DNA from: Oceanobacillus polygoni
GTDB taxonomy: Bacteria; Bacillota; Bacilli; Bacillales; Amphibacillaceae
Assembly (NCBI RefSeq): GCF_008304605.1
Contig: NZ_PIJY01000057.1
Coordinates: forward strand, 61,225 to 125,224
Direction: 5' to 3'
Length of the DNA: 64,000 nt
The notes under the pieces were generated by a model. That model was not told where the DNA came from. It was given only the letters and a program-made list of their open reading frames with translations, and made no database searches. This document shows, piece by piece, positions 16,692 to 26,490 of this stretch (positions are counted from its first letter, which is position 1; each line of letters begins with the position of its first letter). The position numbers and the translations under genes are program-made.

Positions 16692-18179
16692 TTATACCGT
16701 AGTAGTGTCTGCTATTTCATCCACAGGAATGCCAAGTGCTGTGGCTACACCTTCACCATAAGCTGGATCTGCTTGATAGCAATTATGGATATGTCTTAAT
16801 TGAATTTCTTTTGTGGTTCCTTGCATATTTCTTGCTGTGTTTTCAAATAGTCTTTGTTGCTCTTCAGTAGTCATTAAACGGAATAGCTTACCAGGCTGTT
16901 CATAGTAGTTATCATCATCTTCGCGGAAGTTATGATAATCAGCGTTACCGAATATATCTAGTGCTGGTTCTTGATGTTCCTTGCTGTCTTCCCATTCGCC
17001 ATAGCTATTCGGACTATATGTGACTTGATTTCCATGAGGGATGACTCTCATGGCACCATCACGGTGATATGGGTTGAAATTCTTCGCGTTCTTCGGATAG
17101 TTGACAGGGATTTGCCAGTGGTTTACACCTAAACGATAGCGTTGTGCATCTCCATATGAGAATAAGCGGCCTTGTAACATTCTATCTGGTGAGAAACCAA
17201 TACCAGGAACAATGTTAGTTGGAGCAAATGCAGCCTGCTCAACTTCTTCAAAGTAATTCTCTGGGTTACGATTTAATTCAACCTCACCAACTTCAATTAG
17301 TGGGAAATCCTCTTTATACCAAACTTTTGTAATATCAAATGGGTTATCTTTCATGGTTCTCGCATATTCTTCTGTCATTACTTGGATATATAAGGTCCAT
17401 TTTGGATTATCGCCGCGTTCAATCGCTTCAAATAAATCTCGTTGATGGCTCTCGCGGTCGCGTCCAACTAATGCTTCAGCTTCTTGGTCAGTTAGGTTCT
17501 TAACTCCTTGTTGTGTTTTAAAGTGGAATTTGACCCAAAATCGTTCATTATTTGCATTGAAAAAGCTATACGTATGACTTCCGAACATATGCATGTTTCG
17601 ATAGCTTGCAGGAATACCACGATCACTCATCGTAATGGTTACTTGGTGTAGTGCCTCTGGTAAACTTGTCCAAAAATCCCAGTTTGCTTGTGCGCTATGC
17701 ATATTTGTTTTAGGATCACGTTTTACGACATGGTTTAAATCTGGGAATCGTTTCGGATCTCTCATGAAGAATACAGGAGTATTATTCCCAACAAGGTCCC
17801 AGTTACCTTCCTCTGTATAGAACTTCATAGATGTTCCACGAATATCACGTTCTGCATCAGCAGCTCCACGTTCACCAGCAACGGTAGAGAAGCGGACAAA
17901 CATATCTGTTTTCTTTCCTACTTCTGAGAAGATGTTTGCTTTTGTATATTTCGTAATATCATTCGTAACGGTAAATGTTCCGTAAGCACCAGAACCTTTC
18001 GCATGCATACGGCGCTCTGGGATAACTTCACGATCAAAGTGAGCTAGTTTTTCTAGGAACCAGTAATCTTCCATTAATAGCGGACCACGAGGGCCGGCTG
18101 TCTTAGAATCTGAATCATTTGGTACAGGATTACCAAATGCAGTTGTCATTCTCTTCTTGTTTTCATTTGTATTCCCCAA
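16692..18179 (-). CDS. katA: Heme catalase, clade 3 type
   Basis: A small-subunit monofunctional catalase of 495 residues that disproportionates hydrogen peroxide. The distal histidine is His59 in [12 protein letters not shown], the distal asparagine Asn132 in [11 protein letters not shown], and the proximal heme ligand Tyr342 in [14 protein letters not shown]. The frame opens at 18194, but that TTG lies on the GGAGG site (18188-18192). The TTG at 18179, eight bases downstream of the site, is the better start. A PerR-box-like sequence lies 34-48 bases upstream of the start codon, so peroxide control is likely. The gene is monocistronic. Confidence 0.95.
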   Translation of the reverse strand: MGNTNENKKRMTTAFGNPVPNDSDSKTAGPRGPLLMEDYWFLEKLAHFDREVIPERRMHAKGSGAYGTFTVTNDITKYTKANIFSEVGKKTDMFVRFSTVAGERGAADAERDIRGTSMKFYTEEGNWDLVGNNTPVFFMRDPKRFPDLNHVVKRDPKTNMHSAQANWDFWTSLPEALHQVTITMSDRGIPASYRNMHMFGSHTYSFFNANNERFWVKFHFKTQQGVKNLTDQEAEALVGRDRESHQRDLFEAIERGDNPKWTLYIQVMTEEYARTMKDNPFDITKVWYKEDFPLIEVGEVELNRNPENYFEEVEQAAFAPTNIVPGIGFSPDRMLQGRLFSYGDAQRYRLGVNHWQIPVNYPKNAKNFNPYHRDGAMRVIPHGNQVTYSPNSYGEWEDSKEHQEPALDIFGNADYHNFREDDDNYYEQPGKLFRLMTTEEQQRLFENTARNMQGTTKEIQLRHIHNCYQADPAYGEGVATALGIPVDEIADTTTV

Positions 18180-18212
18180 TATAATAACCTCCAAAATATA
18201 ATTGTTTTTAAT

Positions 18213-18227
18213 TTATATTAATTATAA
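18213..18227 (-). promoter_or_regulatory. PerR-box-like operator of katA
   Basis: TTATATTAATTATAA matches the 7-1-7 PerR consensus TTATAATNATTATAA at 13 of 14 defined positions. It lies 34-48 bases upstream of the katA start. A second, looser AT-rich dyad (TTATAATTGATAATTATAA) is at 18319-18337. PerR control is inferred from the motif and the gene. Confidence 0.65.
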
Positions 18228-18531
18228 TTTATTTCTATGAATGTTATTTTATATAAACAAATAAAATAAGTCAAGAACGGAAGTTCTTATTTTTGAAATG
18301 TTTTTTCTCATTTAATTTTTATAATTGATAATTATAAACTTTGATGAATTGCCGGAAAGTTGTGATATTATAGTGGGGTAAATAGCGAAGTATTTCTAAG
18401 TAGTCATTGGTTTTGTAACTGAATGAACATGGATTAGGTAAGGATCATTTAAGTGTAAACATATTCGCTTGTAAAACATACATCATAGTAAATATTTCTA
18501 AATCAAATAACTGATTAGAGGTGAGAGAATA

Positions 18532-18919
18532 ATGACCGCTATTATCGGTAAAAAGATTGCGGAGACTTTGTCACTCGAAGATAAAATATCATTTTTCCTC
18601 GGAAGCTCGAGTAATTCCGTACTTGAATACTGGTTCATATCAAATATACTTAAAATTAAGTGCTTCTTCCCCGAAAAAAGTTGGGCTAAAAGTTGATCAA
18701 ATGATTGATCAATTGTCACCTGACATTCAAAAGATGACAATCGCTTCGCGAGAAATTATTTTTAATACCTCGCCTATTCTTACTGAAGAGTGGAAATGGT
18801 CAATGCCTAGTTACTCATATAGTAGACTTGTGTCAAAAGCATGGACTACTAAATATTTCACTCACTCTAATATTGTGAGTCTCCATTTCACAAAAGCATG
18901 TGCGCTATTTCAGCATTGA
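18532..18919 (+). pseudogene. Degraded gene containing a DUF1801 (YdhG-like) segment
   Basis: A start with GAGGTGAGAG upstream (ATG 18532) opens a frame that stops at 18696. A second frame, visible from about 18620 to 18919, reads VDQMIDQLSPDIQKMTIASR and EEWKWSMPSYSY, which resembles the DUF1801 core (IEQL, then IKWGMPVYSY). After 18919 a third frame continues plausibly to a stop near 19010. The pieces look like one short protein broken by at least two frameshifts. Family recognition is by eye and the boundaries are approximate. Confidence 0.4.
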
Positions 18920-19053
18920 AATCTAATATCCAACATGGTAACATACAACATGTAGATGCTCATTACTTCACTAACGCAAAATATGGTGTTTTGAGATATG
19001 TGTTGATTTAAAAAGGGAAATCAATCAGTTAGAACTTGTTTTTACCCCTGTAA

Positions 19054-19085
19054 CTATATAGTGATGATATGCAAAAGCTATATAG
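19054..19085 (+). promoter_or_regulatory. Twin CTATATAG palindromes upstream of nrdD
   Basis: CTATATAG occurs at 19054-19061, within ACTATATAGT, and again at 19078-19085, within GCTATATAGC, 24 bases apart and 45-76 bases upstream of nrdD. Paired palindromes before ribonucleotide reductase genes suggest NrdR boxes. The core is two bases shorter than the usual NrdR consensus and the spacing differs, so this is tentative. Confidence 0.4.
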
Positions 19086-19129
19086 CAGGGAGAAATAAAA
19101 AAATAGGTTGTTGATAGGAGAGCGAAAAA

Positions 19130-21001
19130 ATGAGTACAAGTATTCAAACGGAAGCGAATCACTACTTTACACTAAACAAGTTGGATGAGATTGTTTATTC
19201 AAGTAATCATGACCTAATTCAAGAGAATGCAAATGTTGATGGAAATTCCCCGATGGGACAAATGTCAAAGGTTTCCACAGAGGTAACGAAATTGTATGCA
19301 AAACAAATGATACTTAGTGAAGACATTAGGCAGGCAATTGATGAAAATTATATTCACCCACATGATCTTGATTTTTTAATAACGGGAACGACCACCTGCT
19401 GTCAGATTCCACTGGCAAAAGTATTGAAAGATGGTTTTAACACTGGACATGGATATATGCGAGAACCGAAAGATATCGTAAGTGCCATGGCTTTAGCATC
19501 CATTATCTTTCAATCTAATCAAAATATGCAGCATGGCGGGCAAAGTTATCCAATGTTTGATTACGATCTCGCGCCTTATGTGGATAAAACCTTCGAGAAA
19601 AACAAGAAACGTTTACAAAGCTATGCTACTCAATATACTGAGGAAGCGGTTGATAAGATAGCTTGGCAGGAAACGGATCGGGATGTATACCAAGCATGTG
19701 AAGCCTTTATACATAATTGTAATTCCATGCATTCGCGTGGAGGGGGACAAGTCCCGTTCGTTTCCATCAATTACGGTACGGATACATCCATGGCTGGTCG
19801 CCTCCTGGTAAAAAACCTTTTACTAGCCACTAAAGTAGGATTAGGTAATGGAGAAACACCTATTTTTCCTATTCAAATTTTTAAAATGAAAAAGGGAATT
19901 AATTTTGAACACAGAGAACCGAATTATGACTTGTACCAACTAGCACTTGAAACGACAGCGAAACGTCTATTCCCAAATTTTAGTTTTATCGATTCTTCGT
20001 TCAATATAGAGCATTATGATGGTGCTCCAGAATCGGAAGTAGCCTATATGGGGTGTCGAACACGTGTAATGGCAAATAGGCATGGTGAAGAGAAGGGCGT
20101 CGGGCGAGGGAATTTGTCCTTTACCTCTATTAATCTTGTGAAACTTGCACTTGTGGCAAAAGATGAAGAAGATTATTTTAAGCTACTGGACTACTATGTA
20201 GGAATAACAATTAAACAATTATTGGAACGTTTTGAGTTTCAGGTTAAAAAGAAGGCAGGGAATTTTCCATTCTTATATGGTCAGCATATTTGGAAAGGCA
20301 GTGAACACCTCCAGCTAGAAGATGAGCTTAATGAGGTATTGAAACAAGGAACGTTAAGTGTTGGCTTCATTGGATTGGCTGAAGCGTTAGTTGCTTTGAC
20401 GGGTCAACACCATGGTGAGTCGGAGAAGTCGTATCAATTAGGATATCGAATCATTCAGTATTTACGAGAAAAGGTTGACGCAGCGAGTGAAAACTATGAT
20501 TTAAATTTTTCACTGATTGCAACTCCTGCAGAAGGTTTATCTGGAAAATTCACGCGAAACGATCAACAGGTTTTTGGGGAAATACCTGGTATAACCGACA
20601 GGGATTATTATACGAATTCCTTCCATGTTCCGGTTTATTACAATATCAAGAGTATAGATAAGGCGAGAATTGAAGGTTCCTTTCATAAATTATGTAATGG
20701 TGGTCATATTACGTACATTGAATGTGACGGAGATGTTTCAAAAAATATAAAAGCGCTAGATGTTTTAGTGAAGGCGATGGCTACATCCGATATTGGCTAT
20801 GGTGCCATCAATCATCCCGTTGATCAGTGTGGAGTTTGTGGATATTCAGGGATCATCGATAACGCGTGCCCAAGCTGCCAGAATGCAGATGAAAGCAAGA
20901 TCGGGCGAATCAGAAGAATTACTGGTTACTTGGTTGGAGATATGCAACGGTGGAATTCTGCCAAAAGTGCAGAAGAAAGAGAAAGGGTTAAACATCAATG
21001 A
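19130..21001 (+). CDS. nrdD: Anaerobic (class III) ribonucleoside-triphosphate reductase
   Basis: This oxygen-sensitive enzyme makes deoxyribonucleotides without oxygen through a glycyl radical. It has 623 residues. The C-terminal zinc site uses Cys567, Cys570, Cys580 and Cys583 (CGVC, CPSC), and the radical motif RRITGYLVG places the radical glycine at 599. The substrate-site region TTTCCQIPL lies at about 87-95. AGGAGAG precedes the ATG. Its stop overlaps the start of its activase gene. Under air the cell would need a class I or II enzyme, which is not in the window. Confidence 0.95.
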   Translation: MSTSIQTEANHYFTLNKLDEIVYSSNHDLIQENANVDGNSPMGQMSKVSTEVTKLYAKQMILSEDIRQAIDENYIHPHDLDFLITGTTTCCQIPLAKVLKDGFNTGHGYMREPKDIVSAMALASIIFQSNQNMQHGGQSYPMFDYDLAPYVDKTFEKNKKRLQSYATQYTEEAVDKIAWQETDRDVYQACEAFIHNCNSMHSRGGGQVPFVSINYGTDTSMAGRLLVKNLLLATKVGLGNGETPIFPIQIFKMKKGINFEHREPNYDLYQLALETTAKRLFPNFSFIDSSFNIEHYDGAPESEVAYMGCRTRVMANRHGEEKGVGRGNLSFTSINLVKLALVAKDEEDYFKLLDYYVGITIKQLLERFEFQVKKKAGNFPFLYGQHIWKGSEHLQLEDELNEVLKQGTLSVGFIGLAEALVALTGQHHGESEKSYQLGYRIIQYLREKVDAASENYDLNFSLIATPAEGLSGKFTRNDQQVFGEIPGITDRDYYTNSFHVPVYYNIKSIDKARIEGSFHKLCNGGHITYIECDGDVSKNIKALDVLVKAMATSDIGYGAINHPVDQCGVCGYSGIIDNACPSCQNADESKIGRIRRITGYLVGDMQRWNSAKSAEERERVKHQ

Positions 21002-21471
21002 AAGTGATGAATATCATTCATGATTCGGTTGTTGATGGCGAAGGGTTACGAACGGTCATTTTCTTTGCTGGTTGTCCGCATTTTTGCAAAGGATGCCACA
21101 ATCCTAAAAGCTGGAATATCCGCAACGGCACGGAGATGTCAGTTGATGAGGTTATTGAAGAGGTGGCAAGTAATCCGCTAACAGATGTCACTTTATCTGG
21201 TGGTGACCCATTTTTCCAAGCGAAGGAAGTGTGTCAAGTAGCGAAACGACTAAAAAAATTGCAGAAAAACATTTGGGCATATACGGGTTATACATTCGAA
21301 CAGTTACTTGCATCCAATGATCCATATAAGCAGGAATTACTTCGTTATTGTGATGTTCTCGTTGATGGTCCGTTTATTTTCGAAGAACGGGATTTAACTT
21401 TAAAATTTTATGGTAGTCGTAACCAGCGAATTATCGATTTATCGCATTTGGACAGTGTAGGATTGATTTGA
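20998..21471 (+). CDS. nrdG: Anaerobic ribonucleotide reductase-activating protein, radical SAM
   Basis: The activase installs the glycyl radical on NrdD using a 4Fe-4S cluster and S-adenosylmethionine. The cluster motif is CPHFCKGC, with Cys26, Cys30 and Cys33, and the SAM-binding GGDP lies near residues 68-71. At 157 residues it has the usual NrdG size. The ATGA overlap with nrdD indicates coupled translation. A terminator follows at 21537. Confidence 0.95.
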   Translation: MKVMNIIHDSVVDGEGLRTVIFFAGCPHFCKGCHNPKSWNIRNGTEMSVDEVIEEVASNPLTDVTLSGGDPFFQAKEVCQVAKRLKKLQKNIWAYTGYTFEQLLASNDPYKQELLRYCDVLVDGPFIFEERDLTLKFYGSRNQRIIDLSHLDSVGLI

Positions 21472-21536
21472 AAATAACACTATTCTAGGGGTTTATTCAT
21501 TGGAATTGGCTGTGTGATAGTAAGATAGCTGTAGGG

Positions 21537-21576
21537 ACAGGCACCTTGACTTGCTCAAGCGTGGCCTGTTTCTTTG
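21537..21576 (+). terminator. Two-part stem terminator after nrdG
   Basis: The outer stem ACAGGC/GCCTGT (21537-21542 and 21564-21569) encloses an inner CTTGA/TCAAG stem, with an internal loop between them. TTTCTTT follows. Confidence 0.75.
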
Positions 21577-21757
21577 TATCTTAAACTGGGGTAACTTCTA
21601 TTTATTCATTTTGGCCTTTATTATAAAACAACCAAAAATGACTTAAGCATACATTATTGGTAAAATAATAGAATAGATAATAATACATAGGAATCGGTTC
21701 TAGCTTTATTTTTTCCTGGGAAAATAAGATTAGAAAGGAACCGATAAAGGAGGGCAT

Positions 21758-24565
21758 ATGGACTTTAACGTTAACATAAACCGTAATCAAATGAAAAAGA
21801 TACAAAAGTTTGGTGGTTGGACCGGGGCCATTATTGGAATTCTGTTTCTTCTTTTCATTTTAGGTACGATCGCATTCCAATGGATTACAGAATATATTTG
21901 GATGGATTCCATTGATTTTGGTACCGTGTTCACGACAATTCTAGGTAGTAAACTTGCACTTGCAGCAGCTGGTTTTGTCATCTTTGGCTTTGTAACCTGG
22001 TTGACCGTATTTTGGATACGCAGAACTTATTTAAGCCATTTCGATTTACATCAGCTTCCCACATTTCTCTATGAAAAGAAAGCAATCGTGAATGGAGCAA
22101 TTATCGCAATTGCTGTGTTCGCAGGACTTATCGGTAGTATTATTGTCCAGGGCGTGGGCTGGGAACCACTCTTAAAGATACTAAACTATGAAACTTTTGG
22201 AGAAAGTGATCCTATCTTCAACCGAGATATTTCCTTCTACATGTTTGTGCTGCCATTTTTAGAAATGATTATCAATATTTTACTAGGGCTAAGCTTCTTC
22301 ATGCTTGTAGTTGTGATTGCTGCGTATTCTGTTTTTCATATGTACCGCATGAATCGTTCCGCGCAAATTCATCTTGGATTAACCATTGCTATTATTGGTG
22401 TGTTGTTAGCAGGCACACACTTACTATCACCATTTAAAACATTGCTGACGAATCAAGTAAATGTTTTTCAAACTAGTGTGGTGCACGGTCTAAGTTACAC
22501 CGATCGCATTATTAATATCCCTGTTTCCTATGTTCTAGCTGCAGTAGCAGTTATCGGTGCGATTTGGATTATTCTTACACTAAGGAAAGGCAATATCAAT
22601 TTGATGCTGATCCCAATTGTTGCTTATATTGCTTTCATCATTCTTGGACAAGGGGTCTCTGCAGTTGTTCAAAATTACATGGTAGAGCCAAATGAGTTTC
22701 AACGCGAACAGCCCTACTTAGAGCATAATCTGAATTACACAAGGCAAGCTTATGATCTTGAAAATATTAACATAACGGAGCATCCAGGTAACCAGGATTC
22801 ATTGGATGAAGAGATGCTTGAGAATAATGAGCTAACCATTAATAACGTGCGAATTAATGATGCACGCCCGTTGCTTGATATTTACAATCAATTGCAGACA
22901 TTCCGTACGTATTATCAATTCAATGATATTGATGTTGATCGCTATGAAATTGATGGCGATTACCAGCAAGTATTTATTGGTGCAAGGGAATTGAACACCG
23001 ATGACTTGCCAGAGCAAGCTCAGACATGGGTAAACCAGACATTACGCTATACGCATGGATATGGGATTGCGATGAGTCAGGTTAATGAGGTTACTTCCCA
23101 AGGACAGCCGCAATATATTGTAAAAAACCTTCCACCGGAAGGAGCGGTTAACGTTGAGCGTCCGCAGATTTACTTTGGGGAATTGGAATATCCAAACGTA
23201 ATCGTCAATTCGGCAGTCGATGAATTCGATTATCCGTCCGGAGAAGAAAATATGACCAATCGCTATGAAGCAGATAAGGGGATTCAGCTAAGTGGTTGGA
23301 ACCGTTTGTTATTTGCTATTAATGAAGGATCCTTCCGTATGCTCGTGTCGGATCAGCTTTCAAGTGAAAGTCAATTGCTCGATACCCGGAATATCGTAGA
23401 TCGGGTTAACCGGATTGCACCATTTTTCGAATATGATGCAGACCCGTATATTATCGTACGTGACGATGGGACGCTAGCTTGGATAATTGATGCATACCTT
23501 GTAGAACAAGGCTATCCATATGCAGAAAACTACCAAGATAATAAGAATTATATTAAAAATGCAGCGAAAGTCATGATCGATGCGTATACTGGAGAAGTTA
23601 ATTTCTTTATTACAGAACCAGAAGATCCATTACTCAGAACGTATCAAAATATCTTCCCGGAATTGTTTACAACGGAAATTCCAGAAGATGTGAATAGTCA
23701 TTTCCGTTACCCAGAAAGATTGTTTACGATCCAAGCAAACAAATATGGAACGTATCATATGACAAATCTGGAAATTTTCTATAACCGCGAAGACCGCTGG
23801 GAATTCCCGACGGAGCATTATTTTAATGAAGACATTGAAATGGAACCTTATTATGTAACGATGAAGCTTCCAGAATATGAGGAAGAAGAATTTATTTTAA
23901 TGATGCCATATACACCTCGAAACCGACAGAATATGGTTGGTTGGATTGGTGTACGTAATGATGGCGAGCACTATGGAGAAAAGTTTGTCTACCGTTTTCC
24001 AAAACAGGAGAATGTCTATGGTCCACAGCAAATTGAAAATAGGATCAACCAGGACAGCGTCATTTCTCAGGAGTTAAATCTCTGGTCACAAGGTGGTTCT
24101 CAAGTTATCCGCGGAAACTTGTTATCCATCCCGCTTGAAGACACGATGCTCTATGTGGAACCAATCTATATTGAGTCTTCCAATGAAACATCGTTGCCAG
24201 AAGTAAAACAGGTTGTCGTTGCATATCAAGATTATATCGTTATGGAGGCAACATTTGATGAAGCGTTAGAACGTATCCTTGAGCTTGCTAGAGGTGATAT
24301 CGACGCAAGTGACTTGCAGCCTGAGGGACCGTCAACAGAAGATGTCGAAGAAGAGCCAGAGGAATCAGGTGAAACTGAGGAATCAGCAGAACCGGAAGAA
24401 GAGGAAACGCCTACTCCAGGAACCTCTGCCGGTTCCGATCAATTACTGCAGGAATTCTCTGAGCTGTTTAGCGATTATCAAGATGCCCTTTCTAATGGAA
24501 ATTGGGAAGAAGCAGGGGAAATTATGGCTGAGATTGAAGCACAGTTAGAACAAGCAAATCAATAA
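21758..24565 (+). CDS. UPF0182 family large membrane protein
   Basis: This 935-residue protein matches the UPF0182 (COG1615) family of unknown function. Seven or so membrane helices occupy the first 310 residues (for example 18-40, 60-84, 110-131, 162-186, 206-224, 256-275, 282-302), after which a long domain of about 550 residues is probably exposed outside. The motif WNRLLFAINEGSFRMLVSD, near residues 512-530, is characteristic. Around residues 855-890 lies a strongly acidic Glu/Pro-rich linker, then a short helical tail. AAGGAGG precedes the ATG by four bases. It is monocistronic. No enzymatic motif is evident to me. Confidence 0.85.
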   Translation: MDFNVNINRNQMKKIQKFGGWTGAIIGILFLLFILGTIAFQWITEYIWMDSIDFGTVFTTILGSKLALAAAGFVIFGFVTWLTVFWIRRTYLSHFDLHQLPTFLYEKKAIVNGAIIAIAVFAGLIGSIIVQGVGWEPLLKILNYETFGESDPIFNRDISFYMFVLPFLEMIINILLGLSFFMLVVVIAAYSVFHMYRMNRSAQIHLGLTIAIIGVLLAGTHLLSPFKTLLTNQVNVFQTSVVHGLSYTDRIINIPVSYVLAAVAVIGAIWIILTLRKGNINLMLIPIVAYIAFIILGQGVSAVVQNYMVEPNEFQREQPYLEHNLNYTRQAYDLENINITEHPGNQDSLDEEMLENNELTINNVRINDARPLLDIYNQLQTFRTYYQFNDIDVDRYEIDGDYQQVFIGARELNTDDLPEQAQTWVNQTLRYTHGYGIAMSQVNEVTSQGQPQYIVKNLPPEGAVNVERPQIYFGELEYPNVIVNSAVDEFDYPSGEENMTNRYEADKGIQLSGWNRLLFAINEGSFRMLVSDQLSSESQLLDTRNIVDRVNRIAPFFEYDADPYIIVRDDGTLAWIIDAYLVEQGYPYAENYQDNKNYIKNAAKVMIDAYTGEVNFFITEPEDPLLRTYQNIFPELFTTEIPEDVNSHFRYPERLFTIQANKYGTYHMTNLEIFYNREDRWEFPTEHYFNEDIEMEPYYVTMKLPEYEEEEFILMMPYTPRNRQNMVGWIGVRNDGEHYGEKFVYRFPKQENVYGPQQIENRINQDSVISQELNLWSQGGSQVIRGNLLSIPLEDTMLYVEPIYIESSNETSLPEVKQVVVAYQDYIVMEATFDEALERILELARGDIDASDLQPEGPSTEDVEEEPEESGETEESAEPEEEETPTPGTSAGSDQLLQEFSELFSDYQDALSNGNWEEAGEIMAEIEAQLEQANQ

Positions 24566-24578
24566 TGTTCTTACAAAG

Positions 24579-24613
24579 AATGAGCACAGCATATTGCTGG
24601 TGCTCATTTTTTT
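24579..24613 (+). terminator. Intrinsic terminator after the UPF0182 gene
   Basis: ATGAGCAC/GTGCTCAT, extended by AGCA/TGCT with one bulge (24580-24602), is followed by seven T residues. Confidence 0.85.
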
Positions 24614-24615
24614 GA

Positions 24616-24863
24616 TTAAGTAATGACCTCCGTATTCGAAAGGGAAGTGAGCTGCTTCATCATATATTCTTTACTGTAGGAGAACTTGGTTTTATCCAAT
24701 AAATGATTAACCCTAATGTTTCTTTTGTTTGGTAATGGATAAATATATCGTAATTGATTTCTCCTAAAGCGGATTTAGCAGAAAATTTTAGTTGAGATAG
24801 GTGGCAATTAAATCGAGCAACACTATTATCTAATCTTATTAAAAGATCACTTGATATGTGCAA
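24616..24863 (-). pseudogene. Possible decayed small gene, unknown family
   Basis: A leftward frame from 24863 reads plausibly (RFNCHLSQLKFSAKSALGEI and onward to QTKETLG), then near 24705 the sense continues in another frame (NHLLDKTKFSYSKEYMMKQL to a stop at 24616-24618). A one-base loss in a G run would explain the break. I do not recognise a family, and the start is unclear. The rest of the 24614-25066 gap holds nothing I can identify. Confidence 0.25.
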
Positions 24864-25066
24864 AGTTAGAAAAAGGATGCGTAAAATATAAAATCGGCAT
24901 TTTTCTTTTAATAATAATGATATGCAACTTTACTTAGTTAGTAGTTTTTTAATATATTAAGAGCGTTTAAGCCAATTTACTAGGTTAAAAGATCATGCAT
25001 CGGTAGAACTAACAGATCTTTTTGTGAGTAGTAATTTGTCAATTTTAATTCGTTAGGAGGAGAAAA

Positions 25067-25870
25067 ATGAAAATACATATATTGCATACAGGTAAAGTTC
25101 TTATTTATCGTTCTCTAGCTTATAAAGAACGTGGTCTTCATCCAGCACCTTATACAGGGTGGCTAAGGAGGAAGGAGAATAAAATGTGGGTACCTGTATC
25201 CTCTTATTTAATTGAACATCCAAAAGGCTTAATTTTGGTGGATACTGGATGGAACGAAGACATGAGATTGAATCAAAGGAAACATTTGGGTAACTTCGCT
25301 TATTCTATGTATAAAGGTGAGCTTCCAGAAGGTAAGTCTATAGCTGAACAGCTCTATTCTCTAGGTGTGAGTAGTAAGGAGCTGGATTTTGTTATTTTAT
25401 CGCATATGCATTCTGATCATGTTAGTGGCTTAAGGCATGTAAAGGATGCAAAAAAAATTCTTACCAGTAAAATAGAATGGAATGCTGCACAAAAAAAGTT
25501 GGGCTACATAAAAACCATGTGGAATAATATTGCGATTGATACTTTTGAATTAATGGACATACCATATGGTCCGTATAAAGAAGGTTTTGATTTATTACGG
25601 GATGAAACGCTTTACCTTGTTTATACTCCTGGTCATAGTGATGGTATGATTTCAACATTAGTTAAAATGAAAAATGGTTGGATGGTATTAGCAAGCGATG
25701 TCGGTTATTCTGAAAGGTCATGGAAAGAAATGATACTTCCAGGAATAACAACGGATAGGAAGGCTGCCTATCAGTCTTTGAAATGGCTGAGGGATTTTTC
25801 ACTAAAAAGGGATTGTATAAAAGTAATTGCAAATCATGACGCTAACGTAAAACCCCAAATCATTGAATAA
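25067..25870 (+). CDS. MBL-fold metallohydrolase, N-acyl homoserine lactonase-like
   Basis: The metallo-beta-lactamase signature HMHSDH lies at residues 113-118, with further metal ligands His190 (TPGHSDG) and Asp211 (ASDVGY) and a late His in IANHDA. The N-terminal part (PVSSYLIEHPKGLILVDTGW) matches the AiiA-type lactonase subgroup, so hydrolysis of an acyl homoserine lactone or another lactone is plausible; other esters are possible. Length is 267 residues. GGAGGAG precedes the ATG. A MarR regulator follows within 13 bases, which suggests a ligand-inducible two-gene operon. Confidence 0.8.
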   Translation: MKIHILHTGKVLIYRSLAYKERGLHPAPYTGWLRRKENKMWVPVSSYLIEHPKGLILVDTGWNEDMRLNQRKHLGNFAYSMYKGELPEGKSIAEQLYSLGVSSKELDFVILSHMHSDHVSGLRHVKDAKKILTSKIEWNAAQKKLGYIKTMWNNIAIDTFELMDIPYGPYKEGFDLLRDETLYLVYTPGHSDGMISTLVKMKNGWMVLASDVGYSERSWKEMILPGITTDRKAAYQSLKWLRDFSLKRDCIKVIANHDANVKPQIIE

Positions 25871-25883
25871 GGAGAATAGAAAA

Positions 25884-26357
25884 ATGAGAATAGATATAAA
25901 AGAAGCTGAGAAATTTAGGTATCTTGTCTTAGCAGTTCAGAGGCAAGGGAACAGACTCTTAAAGAGTTACTTCAAAGAAATAGGTGTCACACCTTCACAA
26001 GCAGAAGTGATAACGATTTTAAAAGATACTCCATTTATTACCCTAAAGCAACTAGGAGCCTTGTTAATTTGTGAAGAAGGGAGTCCTTCAAGGTTAGTTG
26101 AAAGAATGGTTAAGGACCAGCTAATAGAACGTATTAAAGATAAAAAAGACTCTCGATTTGTTAGACTTACACTAACCCCATTAGGGAACGAAAAATATTC
26201 GGTAATCCTGAAGGCTGAGAATGAAATGTATAATATGCTTCACCATGTTTATACACAAGAAGAATTACAACAATCCAATCAAATGTTAAGCAAGTTATTA
26301 AAAGATACCCCATTTGAGCAAAAACTTGAAGAACGAGACTTTAGTTTAAAAGGATGA
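25884..26357 (+). CDS. MarR family transcriptional regulator
   Basis: A winged-helix regulator of 157 residues with the MarR core (TPSQAEVITILKDTPFITLKQLGALL, about 36-61; recognition region GSPSRLVERMVKDQLIER; wing DKKDSRFVRLTLTPLG). ATG 25884 is chosen because AAGGAG (25869-25874) lies 9 bases upstream; the frame itself opens at 25863. It follows the lactonase-like gene and probably controls that operon. The terminator stem begins inside its last codons. Confidence 0.85.
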   Translation: MRIDIKEAEKFRYLVLAVQRQGNRLLKSYFKEIGVTPSQAEVITILKDTPFITLKQLGALLICEEGSPSRLVERMVKDQLIERIKDKKDSRFVRLTLTPLGNEKYSVILKAENEMYNMLHHVYTQEELQQSNQMLSKLLKDTPFEQKLEERDFSLKG

Positions 26358-26388
26358 GTACCTAGATAATATAGGTGCTCATTTTTTT
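26354..26388 (+). terminator. Intrinsic terminator overlapping the marR stop codon
   Basis: An 11-bp stem (26354-26364 with 26372-26382, one G-U pair) with a seven-base loop and seven T residues. Confidence 0.88.
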
Positions 26389-26490
26389 GATTAAGTAGAA
26401 AGCAACTATCTTGCAGTTTTATAAAACTAGAAGCATTATTAGTATGCAAAGTATGAAAAGTAATACTTATAGAGTGGTGTGATTATCTAA

